A stretch of 64,000 bases of DNA from G963662655 sp963666875 (GTDB taxonomy: Bacteria; Cloacimonadota; Cloacimonadia; Cloacimonadales; JAIOQZ01). Below are positions 16,452 through 26,164 of the stretch, piece by piece. The stretch covers positions 25,615-89,614 of the forward strand of contig CAXXPU010000004.1 in assembly GCA_963666875.2 (NCBI GenBank), in the 5' to 3' direction. The translations under genes and the position numbers were made by a program. The notes beneath the pieces were generated by a model, which had not been told where the DNA came from, ran no database searches, and worked only from the letters and a program-made list of their open reading frames with translations. Position 1 is the stretch's first letter, and every line of letters begins with the position of its first letter.

Positions 16452-18770
16452 ATGAGTGATATCAATAAGAAAATTCCACGGACACTGCCCGTCATTCACG
16501 TAAATAACATCGTGATGTTCCCCTATCTGATGATCCCGCTGGTCGTATCCAACGAAAACCTGAAGAAGGTGATCGACCATGCTCTGAGCAAGGATAAACT
16601 GCTCGGGTTTTTCCTCTCGCGGGACGATACGGAATCGGAAACCGAACTCGATATCTACGAATATGGAACCGCGGTCTCCATCCTTCGGATGATCCGCAAT
16701 AACGACGGCTCGATCAGCCTCTTGATGCAGGGCGTATCCCGCATCAGGGTGGAGAAAGTCGTACAGGATCAGCCCTTCCTGCAAGTCGAGGTTGAGGCGA
16801 TCCCGGAGAACAAAAAGAGCTCGCCGCGCATCACGGCGCTGAAGAAAATCTCCATCGAATTGCTGGAGAAGATCGTCGAAGAAAGCAGCGAAGTCAATCG
16901 CGAGTTGATCCAGGGTCTGAAGCTGGTGAAGCCAGACGGACGCGTCGCGGACATCGTCGCCGGCAACGTCAACCTCGAGATCGAGCAGAAGCAGGACATC
17001 CTTTCCACCTGGAACGTGATAACCCGCTACGAGAAGCTTAATAAATATCTCTCCGAACTCATCCGGCAGATGAAGCTGGAAAACCGCATCCGCAGCAATA
17101 TCCAGCTCGAAATGGACGAAGATCAGCGTAAGTATTATCTGCGCGAACAGCTCGACGCCATCCGCAAGGAACTCGGCGAGGGTGACGAGATCGATCAGGA
17201 GCGCGTGAAATGGGAAACCGCCATCGAAGAGGCGAAGCTCCCCGATTATGTGGAAGAGGTCGCGCTGGACGAACTGGAGCGGCTCTCCGCCATGTCACCC
17301 GCGTCCAGCGAATACTCAGTCGTCCGCACCTACCTCGACTGGCTTATCCAGATCCCGTGGACGAAATATTCGGAAGACCGGCTCGACCTGAACAGGATCG
17401 ACCAGATTCTTACCAAGGACCACTACGGGCTCGACAAGCCCAAGGAGCGCATCCTCGAATTCATCGCGGTCAAGAAGCTGAAGAACACACTCAAGGGCCC
17501 GATCCTCTGCTTCGTGGGTCCTCCGGGCGTGGGCAAGACGTCGCTCGGACGCTCCATCGCACGGTCGATGAACCGCGAGTTCATCCGCATCTCGCTGGGC
17601 GGGATCCACGACGAAGCCGAAATCCGCGGTCATCGGAGAACCTACGTCGGCGCTATGCCGGGCAAGATCATTACCGAGATCAAGCGTTGCGGCACTGCCA
17701 ACCCGCTCTTCATGCTCGACGAAATCGACAAGGTGGGGCGCGACTTTCGTGGCGATCCATCCTCGGCGCTGCTCGAGGTGCTCGATCCAGAGCAGAATAA
17801 CAAGTTCGTCGATAACTACCTCAACCTGCCGTTCGACCTCTCCGACGTGCTGTTCATCACCACGGCGAACTCGCTGGGCACGATACCACCGCCACTTCGA
17901 GACCGCATGGAGATCATCGAATTCTCCAGCTATATCGAGGAAGAGAAGCTGCAAATCGCGCGCGACTACCTCATCCCGAAGGAGATGGAGAATAACGGGC
18001 TGACAGGCAAGAACGTCCGGTTCATGAAATCGGCACTGGAAGAGATCAACCGCTATTACATTCGCGAAGCCGGTGTGCGTAATTTCCAAAGGCGCATCGC
18101 GGAAGTCATGCGCAAGATCGCGAGAAAGGTGGCGGACGGCTACGACAAGCTGACCATCGTCTCCGCAAAGAATGTCCGCGACTTCCTCGGCGTGCGCAAA
18201 TACTCGCTCGAGATGGCAAATCGAAAGCCGGAAATCAGCGTGGTTACCGGCATGGCGTTCACCGCGTACGGCGGTGAGATACTCTTCTGCGAATCCAGCT
18301 TGTCGCCCGGCAAGGGCAGGCTGGTTCTGACCGGTCTGCTGGGTGAGGTGATGCAGGAATCGGCGAAAATCTCCATGACTTACCTCAGAAGCAAGAAGGA
18401 GAAATACAAATTCGAGATTGAGAAATTCGACGAGATCGACATTCACATCCACCTTCCGTCCGGCGCGGTTCCCAAAGACGGACCCTCCGCCGGCGTAACC
18501 CTGACCACCTCGCTCGCGTCGCTACTGACCGGGAGAAAAGTACGGCACGATATCGCCATGACCGGCGAGATCACGCTGCTGGGCAAAGTACTGCCCATCG
18601 GCGGTGTGCGAGAAAAGGTACTCGCCGCCAAGCGCGCGGGAATCGACCACGTGATCCTGCCGGAGGAAAACCGCGACCAGTTCGAGGAAATCGACGCGAT
18701 TAGCCGCAAAGGAATGAAGGCGACCTACGTGAATCACATCGACCAGATTCTCGATATCGTCCTGATCTAA
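16452..18770 (+). CDS. lon: ATP-dependent protease La (Lon)
   Basis: A 772-residue cytoplasmic AAA+ serine protease that degrades misfolded and regulatory proteins. It has the N-terminal Lon substrate-binding domain (LPVIHVNNIVMFPYLMIPL), an AAA+ module with Walker A GPPGVGKT and Walker B FMLDEID, and a C-terminal protease domain with the catalytic Ser in KDGPSAGVT and the catalytic Lys in GGVREKVLAAKRAG. Length is normal for LonA. The start is ATG 16452 with GGAG 8 nt upstream. Only 10 nt separate it from the next gene, so it leads the string of plus-strand genes that follows. Confidence 0.97.
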   Translation: MSDINKKIPRTLPVIHVNNIVMFPYLMIPLVVSNENLKKVIDHALSKDKLLGFFLSRDDTESETELDIYEYGTAVSILRMIRNNDGSISLLMQGVSRIRVEKVVQDQPFLQVEVEAIPENKKSSPRITALKKISIELLEKIVEESSEVNRELIQGLKLVKPDGRVADIVAGNVNLEIEQKQDILSTWNVITRYEKLNKYLSELIRQMKLENRIRSNIQLEMDEDQRKYYLREQLDAIRKELGEGDEIDQERVKWETAIEEAKLPDYVEEVALDELERLSAMSPASSEYSVVRTYLDWLIQIPWTKYSEDRLDLNRIDQILTKDHYGLDKPKERILEFIAVKKLKNTLKGPILCFVGPPGVGKTSLGRSIARSMNREFIRISLGGIHDEAEIRGHRRTYVGAMPGKIITEIKRCGTANPLFMLDEIDKVGRDFRGDPSSALLEVLDPEQNNKFVDNYLNLPFDLSDVLFITTANSLGTIPPPLRDRMEIIEFSSYIEEEKLQIARDYLIPKEMENNGLTGKNVRFMKSALEEINRYYIREAGVRNFQRRIAEVMRKIARKVADGYDKLTIVSAKNVRDFLGVRKYSLEMANRKPEISVVTGMAFTAYGGEILFCESSLSPGKGRLVLTGLLGEVMQESAKISMTYLRSKKEKYKFEIEKFDEIDIHIHLPSGAVPKDGPSAGVTLTTSLASLLTGRKVRHDIAMTGEITLLGKVLPIGGVREKVLAAKRAGIDHVILPEENRDQFEEIDAISRKGMKATYVNHIDQILDIVLI

Positions 18771-18780
18771 AAAGAAGCAG

Positions 18781-20232
18781 ATGGAATATTTTAAAGGTAC
18801 CCTGAATATCCTGGTGGATGTCGAGAAACCGTTCATCCCCAAGAGCGAATATGTCTTTCGGCAGTTCTGCAGGATCCTCGGTTTGCAGCCGAAGTTCTTC
18901 TACCGCTATTCATCAGCGCAGATACACGTCTATTACGGAACGAAAGCGGACGAACACTACCCTGTTCAGATATTCCACAGTCCGAACGCCAACGAATTCT
19001 TCGAGAAGAAGGCTGTCTATCCGAACGAATCGTTCCGGTTCCTCAAATACAACGAGGTGATGCTGCCGTTTCTCTTCTCGCCGCAGGGCGACCTGTTCCA
19101 TCTCAGCGAGCGCTGCATCTGCATCCGCAAGGACATCATCTCCTCGGCGTTCTATTTTCTGACCTGCTGGCAGGAATATGCGTCCGACCAGAAATTGACT
19201 CCAGAAAACCGCTACGATTTCACGAAGTCGCACCAGAAATACTGGGACTTCGCGGATATCCCCGTGGTCGATTACTACGTCGATATCCTGGATCGCGCAT
19301 TCAACATGAAGCTGCCGGAGTTCTCAGGCAAGCCACGCTGGCATGAAAACAAAGATTTTTGCGTGACGCTGTCGCACGACGTCGATTACTGGAATTACTG
19401 GACGCAGGATGAAATCCGGCGGATGATTCGCCACAATCTTTCGCGCATGACCCGACAGCCGCTTCACGCGCTCTTCAAGCTTATCCTGCACAACCTCGAC
19501 AAGCGGGTGTTCTACAACCCGACCCGCAGGCATTCGCAGGTGATCGCATACGAGCACAAACACGGTGTGCAATCCACCTCGTTCCTGCTCGCTATGGACG
19601 ACAACGATGATCCGCGCAAGAACTACCTCGTCGATCCGAACTACCGCACCGAGATCCAGAATTTCTATACGCTACTCAATCACACAGGCGTCGAACTGCA
19701 CGGAAGCCCGGAGGCGGCGTTCTCGCCGGAGCAACTGGAAAAGGAACTGACGCTGCTGCGCGAAGCGGGATTCCACCCGATCGGTTACCGCAGCCACCGA
19801 CTGGCTTTTTCCTTTCAGAAGACGTTCGCGATTCTCGAGCAGGCTGGGATTCAGTACGACAGTACACTTGGCTTCTGGGAGCATGCCGGTTACCGTGCCG
19901 GAATTTCTTACCCATACAAGCCGTATAACCTGGAGGAGAACAGGCCGTTCAATATCCTGGAAATCCCGCTGCACGTCATGGATGTAAGCCTCTTCTCGCC
20001 CATTTCGATGCACATGAATATCGCATCGGGCAGAAAATGGATGACCGAGCGAATCAATATCACCAAACAGAAGGGAAGTCACCTGTCGCTGCTATGGCAC
20101 TACCGGACCTACGACAATATCGATTACCCGGGCTGGGGCCAGCTCTACCGGGACACGATTCGATACGCTAAGAAAAACGGCGGTTGGGTATGCTCGGTCA
20201 ACGACCTGTATCACTACTGGACAGACAAGTAA
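18781..20232 (+). CDS. Polysaccharide-deacetylase-like protein
   Basis: A 483-residue protein of the NodB/polysaccharide deacetylase superfamily. It has an N-terminal region of about 190 residues followed by the carbohydrate-esterase-like barrel. The metal-site motif appears as LSHDVDYWNYW in place of the classical TFDDG, with ELHGS, the arginine-containing GYRSHRL, and a late LSLLWHYRTYD containing the conserved His. Similar proteins occur near envelope and capsule genes in FCB bacteria. No signal peptide is visible, so it may act in the cytoplasm. The start ATG 18781 lies 10 nt after lon with only a weak AGAAG upstream, suggesting coupling. The exact substrate is unknown. Confidence 0.8.
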   Translation: MEYFKGTLNILVDVEKPFIPKSEYVFRQFCRILGLQPKFFYRYSSAQIHVYYGTKADEHYPVQIFHSPNANEFFEKKAVYPNESFRFLKYNEVMLPFLFSPQGDLFHLSERCICIRKDIISSAFYFLTCWQEYASDQKLTPENRYDFTKSHQKYWDFADIPVVDYYVDILDRAFNMKLPEFSGKPRWHENKDFCVTLSHDVDYWNYWTQDEIRRMIRHNLSRMTRQPLHALFKLILHNLDKRVFYNPTRRHSQVIAYEHKHGVQSTSFLLAMDDNDDPRKNYLVDPNYRTEIQNFYTLLNHTGVELHGSPEAAFSPEQLEKELTLLREAGFHPIGYRSHRLAFSFQKTFAILEQAGIQYDSTLGFWEHAGYRAGISYPYKPYNLEENRPFNILEIPLHVMDVSLFSPISMHMNIASGRKWMTERINITKQKGSHLSLLWHYRTYDNIDYPGWGQLYRDTIRYAKKNGGWVCSVNDLYHYWTDK

Positions 20233-20256
20233 TAATGATTATAGATTGGAGAAACC

Positions 20257-22497
20257 ATGATACTGAGCGAAAACGCTATCAAAGTACTGGAGAAACGATA
20301 CTTCAAAAAAGACAATGACGGGAAATCCATCGAAGACTGGCAGGGTTTGATCGAGCGCGTCGCAGGCAATATCGCCGGCGATGACGACGAGAAGAAAGAA
20401 CGCTTTTTGAAGCTGCTCGATTCGGGCTGTTTCCTGCCCAATTCACCCACGCTGATGAACGCAGGTAACGACTTGCAGCAATTATCCGCCTGTTTCGTGC
20501 TGCCCATCGAAGACAGCATGGACAGCATCTTCGAATCGATCAAGAACGCCGCGCTCATCCACAAGAGTGGCGGCGGCACCGGCTTCAGCTTTTCAAAGCT
20601 CCGCGAAGCCGACGCGCCGGTACGATCCACCAACGGTGTTTCATCCGGTCCGCTGTCGTTTCTGAAGGTCTTCAACGCAGCCACCGACGCAGTCAAGCAG
20701 GGCGGGACACGGCGCGGCGCCAACATGGCGATCCTCGACGTCACCCACCCGCAGATCATCGATTTCATCACCTGCAAGGAAAATACATCGGAACTGACCA
20801 ACTTCAACATCAGCGTCGCGATCAACGACGACTTCATGCAGGCGGTGCATCAGGATTCGGAGTACGAACTGGTCTCGCCGCACACCGGCGAGGTGGTGAA
20901 GAAGCTCTCCGCGCGGGATGTTTTCTCGCTCATCGTCGAGATGGCGCACAAGAACGGCGAACCAGGCATCATCTTCCTCGATCGCATCAACCAGCACAAT
21001 CCAACGCCGCACATCGGCACGATCGAGAGCACCAATCCCTGCGGCGAGCAACCGCTCCTCCCCAACGAGGCCTGCAACCTCGGCTCGATCAATCTTGCTC
21101 CGCTGGTGAAGGACGGCACCTTCGATTTCGACGCCTGCAAAGAAGTTGTTCGCGACAGCGTCGAGTTCCTCGATCACGTGATCGACCGCTCGAACTTCCC
21201 GCTGCCCGAAATCAAGAAGATGGTGGAAGCCAACCGCAAGATCGGACTGGGCATCATGGGCTGGGCGGATATCCTGTACAAGCTCGAGATTCCCTACGAC
21301 AGCGAAGAGGCGATCGCGCTGGCAGAAGAGATCATGGAATTCATCGATTATCATGGCAAGCTTCGCTCCGTCGAGCTGGCTGTCGAGTGCGGATCGTTCC
21401 CGAATTTTATAGGCAGCATTTATCAGACGAAGCACCTCCAGCGCGAAGGCAAGCTGGATTGGGACAAGCTGGTCAACCGGATGTCCAAGGACGGTATCCG
21501 CAACGCGACTGTCACCACCATCGCGCCCACCGGAACCATCAGCATGATCTGCGACACTTCCAGCGGCATCGAACCGCAGTTCTCGCTGGTGTTCGTCAAG
21601 AGCGTGATGGACGACGACAAACTACTCTACGTGAATCCCTATCTGAAAGAAGCGCTGGAAAAGGCGGGAATCTACAGTCAGGAATTGATGGAGAAGGTCG
21701 CCGAAGCGGGATCGGTCGCGCACATCAGCGAGATCCCGGACAAGATCAAGAAAGTATTCGTCACATCGCACGACATCACGCCCGAATGGCACATCCGGAT
21801 GCAGGCTGCATTCCAGAAATACACCGACAACGCCGTATCCAAGACGATCAACTTCCGCCGCGAAGCTACTCGCGAAGAAGTCCAGATGGCGTACGAACTC
21901 GCCTGGGAACTGGGCTGCAAAGGCGTTACGGTCTATCGCGACGGCAGCCGCGAGAATCAGGTGCTCAGCGTGGGCACGAAGGAATCGAAGCCGACGTCGG
22001 AAACCCGCATCGCGCCGCGTCATCGGCCCGAACTCACCCACGGTTTCACCCAGCGAATCGAGACGGGATGCGGACACATGTACGTGACCATCAACAGTGA
22101 CGAGAAGGGCGTTTGCGAGCTCTTTACCCAGATGGGCAAGGTCGGCGGTTGTGCTTCCGCTCAGCTCGAAGCGATCGCACGACTGGTCTCGCTGTGCCTC
22201 CGGTCCAACATCAAGGTGGAATCGGTCGCACGGCAGCTCAAGGGTATCCGCTGTCCCTCGCCGATGTGGTACAAGGGTAAGGTGATCTCATCCTGCGCCG
22301 ACGGCGTGGCGACCGCACTGGAGACCTCGCTGGATCAGCCGGTGGAGCCGCTTCCGACCTCGAATGAAGCACACGAACCGGTGAAACCGACGACCGATGA
22401 ACGAAAAGTCAATCGCACCTGCCCGGACTGCGGCGGGAACATCGAGTATGCCGAAGGCTGTATGAAATGCCCGTCCTGCGGCTGGTCGAAGTGCTGA
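20257..22497 (+). CDS. nrdJ: Adenosylcobalamin-dependent (class II) ribonucleotide reductase
   Basis: A 746-residue class II reductase that makes deoxyribonucleotides using a B12-generated thiyl radical. Visible features are LQQLSACFVLP (first redox Cys), the IHKSGGGTGFSFSKLR substrate/phosphate loop, and NPCGEQPLLPNEACNLGS with the catalytic Cys and Glu. A TSCPD domain follows (GKVGGCASAQLEAIARL), then a C-terminal zinc-ribbon-like CPDCGG ... CPSCGWSKC that supplies the shuttle cysteines. Length and order match the NrdJ/vitamin-B12-dependent group. The start is ATG 20257 with TTGGAG upstream. It needs no oxygen, which fits an anaerobe. No class I or III reductase is present in the window. 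Confidence 0.96.
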   Translation: MILSENAIKVLEKRYFKKDNDGKSIEDWQGLIERVAGNIAGDDDEKKERFLKLLDSGCFLPNSPTLMNAGNDLQQLSACFVLPIEDSMDSIFESIKNAALIHKSGGGTGFSFSKLREADAPVRSTNGVSSGPLSFLKVFNAATDAVKQGGTRRGANMAILDVTHPQIIDFITCKENTSELTNFNISVAINDDFMQAVHQDSEYELVSPHTGEVVKKLSARDVFSLIVEMAHKNGEPGIIFLDRINQHNPTPHIGTIESTNPCGEQPLLPNEACNLGSINLAPLVKDGTFDFDACKEVVRDSVEFLDHVIDRSNFPLPEIKKMVEANRKIGLGIMGWADILYKLEIPYDSEEAIALAEEIMEFIDYHGKLRSVELAVECGSFPNFIGSIYQTKHLQREGKLDWDKLVNRMSKDGIRNATVTTIAPTGTISMICDTSSGIEPQFSLVFVKSVMDDDKLLYVNPYLKEALEKAGIYSQELMEKVAEAGSVAHISEIPDKIKKVFVTSHDITPEWHIRMQAAFQKYTDNAVSKTINFRREATREEVQMAYELAWELGCKGVTVYRDGSRENQVLSVGTKESKPTSETRIAPRHRPELTHGFTQRIETGCGHMYVTINSDEKGVCELFTQMGKVGGCASAQLEAIARLVSLCLRSNIKVESVARQLKGIRCPSPMWYKGKVISSCADGVATALETSLDQPVEPLPTSNEAHEPVKPTTDERKVNRTCPDCGGNIEYAEGCMKCPSCGWSKC

Positions 22498-22533
22498 CAA
22501 TCGATATAACATAAACAGAATACAGGAGTTACA

Positions 22534-24330
22534 ATGCTCGATCTTATAGGCAACACAAAACGAACGCACTACTGCGGCGAAATCACCGAATCCAATATCG
22601 GACAAACCATTACACTCATGGGACACGTCCACACCCGGCGCGACCTCGGAAACCTCATCTTTATCGACATGCGCGACGTCTCCGGTATCGTGCAGATCGT
22701 CTTCGAACCCGAGAACGAAGCCGTCATCGAAAAAGCGCATAAACTGCGCAATGAATACGTGATGGCAGTGACCGGCATCGTCCGCGCACGCGAAGCGCAG
22801 AATATCAACAAGGATATGGCGACCGGCGCGGTGGAAGTCGTGGCAAACGAACTGCTACTGCTCAATGATAGCAAGCCGCTGCCCGTGCAGATAAACGAAA
22901 AGCAGCTCGCCGAGGAAGACCTGCGGCTGGAATATCGCTACCTTGACCTCCGACGGCAGAAATTGCAGCAGAAAATCATCATGCGGCACAAGATCGTCTT
23001 CGCCATCCGCGAATACCTGACGAAGATGCGGTTCTTCGAGATCGAGACGCCGGTGCTGATGAAATCGACTCCCGAAGGCGCGCGCGACTACCTCGTTCCC
23101 AGCCGCGTGCACCCAGGAAAATTCTTCGCGCTGCCGCAGTCGCCCCAGATTTACAAACAGCTCCTGATGATCGCCGGCTTCGACCGCTACTTCCAGATCG
23201 CGCGCTGCTTCCGCGACGAAGACCTCCGCGCGGACAGACAACCCGAATTCACCCAGCTCGATCTCGAGATGAGCTTCGTCACACAAGACGAAATCTTCGA
23301 GATCCTCGAGGGATTAATGGCTGAACTCTTCGAGAAGATTCTCGGAAAGAAGCTCGTAACACCATTCCCCAGAATGCAATACAACGAGGCGATGAACCGC
23401 TATGGCAGCGACAAACCGGATACCCGATTCGGCATGGAACTCTGCGACGTGAGCGACATCGTTGCGAAGAGCGAATTTAAGGTATTCTACGGAGCGCTGA
23501 AATCGGGTGGAAGCGTCCGCTGCATCGTAGTGCCGGGCTGCGCGGGATATTCACGTAAGCAGATCGACGAACTGACCGATGTGGCGAAGCACGTCGGCGG
23601 CAAGGGTCTGGCATTCTGTAAGGTCGAGAGCGGCGAACTGACCGCCGGCATCAGCAAGTTCCTCACTGACGACGAGAAAGCCGGCATTATGCAGAAATCC
23701 GGTGCGAAAGACGGCGACCTGATCCTCTTCGGAGCCGACCGCAACACCATCGTCTTCAAGGTGCTGGACGCGGTGCGCAACAAGGTCGCTCGCGATCTCG
23801 ACATCATCCCGAAGGATTCGTTCAACTTCCTGTGGATCACAGACTTCCCGCTCTTCGAGTACGACGAGGACAATCAGCGCTGGGAGACCGCGCACCACAT
23901 GTTCACGCTGCCCAAGGCCGAGCATCTCCCCTATTTCGACAACGAATCCGACTGGCATAGGATTCAGGGCGAACTCTACGACCTCGTCTGCAACGGCATG
24001 GAGCTGTCTTCCGGCAGTATCCGCTGCCACAGGCCCGATATCCAGCGCAAGATTTTCGATGTGCTGGGCTTCTCCGAAGAAGAGCTGCAAGAGAAATTCG
24101 GCTTCTTCCTCAAGGCGCTGGACTACGGAACGCCGCCGCACGGCGGAATCGCGCCCGGAATCGATCGTCTGGTCATGCTGATGACCCAATCCGATTCCAT
24201 CCGCGACGTCATCGCCTTCCCCAAGACGCTCAAGGCTGTCGATCTGATGAGTCAGGCCCCTGCCGAGGTCTCGGAGAAACAGCTTGAAGAACTCTACCTC
24301 GAGATCGTGAAAGAGGACTCGAACGAATGA
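22534..24330 (+). CDS. aspS: Aspartyl-tRNA synthetase
   Basis: A 598-residue class II aminoacyl-tRNA synthetase of the bacterial type. It has the N-terminal OB-fold anticodon-binding domain (GHVHTRRDLGNLIFIDMRD), class II motif 2 (RCFRDEDLRADRQPEFTQLD), the GAD insertion domain in the middle (GDKPDTRFGMEL onward), and motif 3 (GTPPHGGIAPGIDRLVML). The start is ATG 22534 after AGGAG. Its TGA overlaps the ATG of purN (ATGA), so the two are translationally coupled. Whether it also charges tRNA-Asn cannot be decided here. Confidence 0.97.
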   Translation: MLDLIGNTKRTHYCGEITESNIGQTITLMGHVHTRRDLGNLIFIDMRDVSGIVQIVFEPENEAVIEKAHKLRNEYVMAVTGIVRAREAQNINKDMATGAVEVVANELLLLNDSKPLPVQINEKQLAEEDLRLEYRYLDLRRQKLQQKIIMRHKIVFAIREYLTKMRFFEIETPVLMKSTPEGARDYLVPSRVHPGKFFALPQSPQIYKQLLMIAGFDRYFQIARCFRDEDLRADRQPEFTQLDLEMSFVTQDEIFEILEGLMAELFEKILGKKLVTPFPRMQYNEAMNRYGSDKPDTRFGMELCDVSDIVAKSEFKVFYGALKSGGSVRCIVVPGCAGYSRKQIDELTDVAKHVGGKGLAFCKVESGELTAGISKFLTDDEKAGIMQKSGAKDGDLILFGADRNTIVFKVLDAVRNKVARDLDIIPKDSFNFLWITDFPLFEYDEDNQRWETAHHMFTLPKAEHLPYFDNESDWHRIQGELYDLVCNGMELSSGSIRCHRPDIQRKIFDVLGFSEEELQEKFGFFLKALDYGTPPHGGIAPGIDRLVMLMTQSDSIRDVIAFPKTLKAVDLMSQAPAEVSEKQLEELYLEIVKEDSNE

Positions 24331-24959
24331 AGGCACGCATCGCAATCCTGACATCCGGGATGAGCCGCGGCTCTAACTTCGAGGCAATCTTTCAATACTT
24401 CCTGAAGCAGCGGCTGCCGGTGGAAATCGCCTTTGTGACTACCAACCGAAAAGATGCGCCTATCCACGAACGCTGCGCAAAGCTTGGGGTACACTGTTAT
24501 TTTGTGCCGACGAATGACTTCGGCCAGTTCGAGGAGAAGCTGATGAAATATATCAAGGCGCAGGAAGTCGATCTCATTGTACTGGCAGGATTTATGAAAA
24601 AGCTGACGCCGGAGTTCATCCGCGACGCGGATTGCCCGATCGTGAACATCCACCCGGCGCTGCTGCCGAAATACGGTGGCAAAGGGATGTATGGCATGCG
24701 GGTCCACGAGGCTGTGTTCGAGTCGAAAGACAAGATGTCCGGCGCGACGATCCACTACGTGAACGATCGATACGACGACGGCGAGATCGTCGCGCAGAAA
24801 ACGGTCGGCATCGGCAGATGCAAGTCGCCGGAGGAGATCGCGAAAAAGGTGTTGAAGGTCGAGCATGAACTCTATCCGAGAACGATCTGGAAGGTCTTGC
24901 GCTCGCATAAACGCATGAGAAGGCAGGCGAAACGCTCCCTGATAACCACGATCATATAA
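24327..24959 (+). CDS. purN: Phosphoribosylglycinamide formyltransferase (GAR transformylase)
   Basis: A 210-residue enzyme of purine biosynthesis that transfers formyl from 10-formyl-tetrahydrofolate to GAR. The phosphate-binding SRGSNFEAI lies near the N-terminus. LAGFMKKL and NIHPALLPKYGGKGMYG contain the catalytic Asn and His, and YDDGEIVAQ the catalytic Asp. Its length is normal for PurN. It overlaps aspS by 4 nt and is followed after 12 nt by an amidohydrolase gene. No other purine gene is nearby. Confidence 0.92.
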   Translation: MKARIAILTSGMSRGSNFEAIFQYFLKQRLPVEIAFVTTNRKDAPIHERCAKLGVHCYFVPTNDFGQFEEKLMKYIKAQEVDLIVLAGFMKKLTPEFIRDADCPIVNIHPALLPKYGGKGMYGMRVHEAVFESKDKMSGATIHYVNDRYDDGEIVAQKTVGIGRCKSPEEIAKKVLKVEHELYPRTIWKVLRSHKRMRRQAKRSLITTII

Positions 24960-24971
24960 GAGGAAAGACGC

Positions 24972-26075
24972 ATGATTGATCTGCTTCAAGTCCGAAAGGA
25001 TCTGCATCGGATCCCGGAACTCGGCTTCAACGAGCACCAGACGCAGGATTTTCTGCTCGGTATATTGAAAGGATTACCCGGTATCGAAATCCACACCTTC
25101 GACTTCCCGGGCATCGTAGTGGAATACACGCATGGCGATGGTCCATACCGGCTTTTCCGCGCCGACATGGACGCGCTGCCGATAAGGGAAATGACCGGCT
25201 GTGATTTCGCATCGAGCATCGAAGGTTTTATGCACGCCTGCGGCCACGACATCCACATGACTGTGCTTCTCGGCCTGATCGACCGGATTGTCGCGGAGCA
25301 GCCGGATCAAAATTACCTGTTCGTCTTCCAACCCGCCGAGGAAGGACTTGGCGGCGCCGAACGAATCTTGAAAACCGGCATCCTGGATCGTTTCGAGATC
25401 GGGGAAGCCTGGGCGCTACACGTTCAGGGCGGACTGCCGGTCGGAACCGTCTCCACCAGACCGGGGATATTCTTCGGCATCCCGCAGGAATTCGACGTCG
25501 AGTTCACGGGCGAAACCGCGCATGTTGCGTTCCCGCAGACAGGTCGTGACGCGCTTTCAGCAGGTATCACGTTCTATCAGACCATGTCGCGGTTGATGCA
25601 CGAGCGCTTTCCCGCCACCGATTCCGTGGTATTCTACGTCGGTACCTTGAACGCCGGCACCGTGCGCAACGCGGTGGCGAAACACTGTGTCATGAAAGGA
25701 ACCACCCGCAGCCTGAGGCGCGAGAACTGGAAGAAGATGAACGACCTGATGGAAACCGTTGCGAGAACAACCGCCGGGATGCACGATGTCGAATACAAGG
25801 TCACGCTGCACAGCACCTACGATCCGGTGATCAATTCGGAAAAGCTCTACGGCGCGTTTCTGGATCGTCTGCCGGAAGATGTGAAACACATCGAGGCTAA
25901 AACCGTCATGACCGGCGAGGACTTCGGATTCTTCACCACGAAATACGACGGACTACTCTTCTGGCTGGGCGCCGGGGAGGACGCTGGAGACCTGCACTCG
26001 GATCGATTCCTGCCCAATGAGGGCTGCATCGAGACGGGCGTTCGCGTGATGCTGCAACTCGCATTGAAAAAATGA
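24972..26075 (+). CDS. M20 family metal-dependent amidohydrolase
   Basis: A 367-residue M20D-type amidohydrolase. The family's metal ligands are present in HACGHDIHM, QPAEEG and a late DLHSDRF, with the lid domain between them (EFTGETAHVAFPQTGRDAL). Such enzymes remove N-acetyl or other acyl groups from amino acids; close relatives include N-acetyl-diaminopimelate deacetylase and hippurate or indole-acetyl-amino acid hydrolases. The start is ATG 24972 after AGAGGAAAG. It is last in the lon-to-M20 gene string. The substrate is uncertain; a role in the acetylated lysine/diaminopimelate pathway is possible but no dap gene is near. Confidence 0.87.
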   Translation: MIDLLQVRKDLHRIPELGFNEHQTQDFLLGILKGLPGIEIHTFDFPGIVVEYTHGDGPYRLFRADMDALPIREMTGCDFASSIEGFMHACGHDIHMTVLLGLIDRIVAEQPDQNYLFVFQPAEEGLGGAERILKTGILDRFEIGEAWALHVQGGLPVGTVSTRPGIFFGIPQEFDVEFTGETAHVAFPQTGRDALSAGITFYQTMSRLMHERFPATDSVVFYVGTLNAGTVRNAVAKHCVMKGTTRSLRRENWKKMNDLMETVARTTAGMHDVEYKVTLHSTYDPVINSEKLYGAFLDRLPEDVKHIEAKTVMTGEDFGFFTTKYDGLLFWLGAGEDAGDLHSDRFLPNEGCIETGVRVMLQLALKK

Positions 26076-26164
26076 GTTGACCATTCCGACCATTTACGGG
26101 ATATGACCCCAAAATCATGATTTCATGAAAAGATAATATAGATTCTATCAAGTATGGAGGATGA